Source: Vicinamibacterales bacterium
GTDB taxonomy: Bacteria > Acidobacteriota > Vicinamibacteria > Vicinamibacterales > UBA823
DNA: 32,075 nt
Assembly (NCBI GenBank): GCA_036012125.1
Contig: DASCOS010000026.1
Span: forward strand, 1-32,075
Direction: 5' to 3'
Part shown: positions 31,915-32,075 of the stretch, piece by piece
Layout: every line of letters begins with the position of its first letter
Position numbering within the stretch: position 1 is the first letter of the stretch
Made by a program: the position numbers and the translations under genes
The notes under the pieces: model-generated
Databases searched by the model: none
Told to the model about the DNA's origin: nothing
Seen by the model: the letters and a program-made list of their open reading frames with translations, nothing else

Positions 31915-32011
31915 TTTTTCCTATTAGCACTTCCGGCCGGTATTAGTAGCTAGTCCTCAAATTTCAGGTCCTGACCGTTCGCGACCTGCAAGTTCAAGAG
32001 AAATATCGAGC

Positions 32012-32075
32012 ATGACTGAGTCAACGGTCATTGTTCGGACCGACGCTTCTCTCACAGTCGGAACCGGCCATGTAA
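32012..32075 (+). CDS. pseG: 5' end of a PseG-like UDP-sugar hydrolase (cut by window edge)
   Basis: Only 21 codons are inside the window and the frame is still open at the edge. From ATG 32012 it encodes VIVRTDASLTVGTGHV near its N-terminus. The RADAS...GTGHVMRC segment is the characteristic start of PseG, which removes UDP from UDP-2,4-diacetamido-2,4,6-trideoxy-beta-L-altrose in the pseudaminic acid pathway. The gene starts 97 bases after the oxygenase stop. With pseB, pseC, a cytidylyltransferase and NeuB-like synthases elsewhere in the window, this supports a pseudaminic-acid-type pathway split over more than 20 kb. The symbol rests on a short motif. Confidence 0.75.
   Translation, partial: MTESTVIVRTDASLTVGTGHV

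Overview
The window is a dense bacterial surface-glycan biosynthesis locus. It holds about 25 complete genes and two edge fragments, almost all on the + strand. No rRNA, tRNA, transposase or CRISPR array is visible. Gene density, frequent GTG/TTG starts and short stop-start overlaps show it is bacterial. Base composition is moderately GC-rich by eye, with a few AT-richer genes. Nothing identifies the species; the enzyme set fits a Gram-negative or otherwise diderm, probably uncultivated lineage, which is inference. No gap exceeds 300 bases; the largest is 1630-1821 (192 bases), where I see no gene.

Layout. (1) 1-8.7 kb: two near-duplicate integral-membrane proteins that look like GT-C glycosyltransferases (103-1629 and 7230-8726). 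They bracket two B12-binding-type radical SAM enzymes, a polyprenyl-phosphate sugar synthase-like GT2 on the - strand, and a GT4 glycosyltransferase. (2) 8.7-16 kb: a transglutaminase-fold protein that seems to have lost its catalytic residues, then nonulosonic (sialic-acid-like) sugar genes: pseB, pseC, a NeuA-like CMP-sugar synthetase on the - strand, an SpsF-like cytidylyltransferase, a PIG-L deacetylase, an unrecognised 430-residue protein, and a minimal NeuB-like synthase lacking the usual C-terminal domain. (3) 16-22.9 kb: a GT2, an MsbA/PglK-type ABC exporter, an extended SDR epimerase, a GHMP sugar kinase, a GDP-mannose 4,6-dehydratase-like SDR, and a DegT-fold enzyme with His in place of the PLP lysine, as in ColD/RfbH dehydratases. 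(4) 22.9-28.1 kb: four probable glycosyltransferases. (5) 28.2-32 kb: a full-length NeuB-like synthase, a third radical SAM enzyme, a probable 2-oxoglutarate/Fe(II) oxygenase, and the first codons of a pseG-like hydrolase cut by the window edge.

How the genes fit together (inference). PseB, PseC, PseG, a NeuB-like synthase and a cytidylyltransferase would make a CMP-activated pseudaminic-acid-like sugar; no PseH acetyltransferase is visible. The GMD-like and ColD-like pair would make a nucleotide-linked 3,6-dideoxy sugar, and the neighbouring heptose-kinase-like GHMP enzyme raises the possibility of a dideoxy-heptose. Radical SAM enzymes, the oxygenase and PIG-L could add rare modifications. 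GT2/GT4 enzymes would assemble the glycan, the ABC exporter would flip it, and the GT-C pair, supplied by the polyprenyl-phosphate sugar synthase, would decorate it outside the inner membrane.
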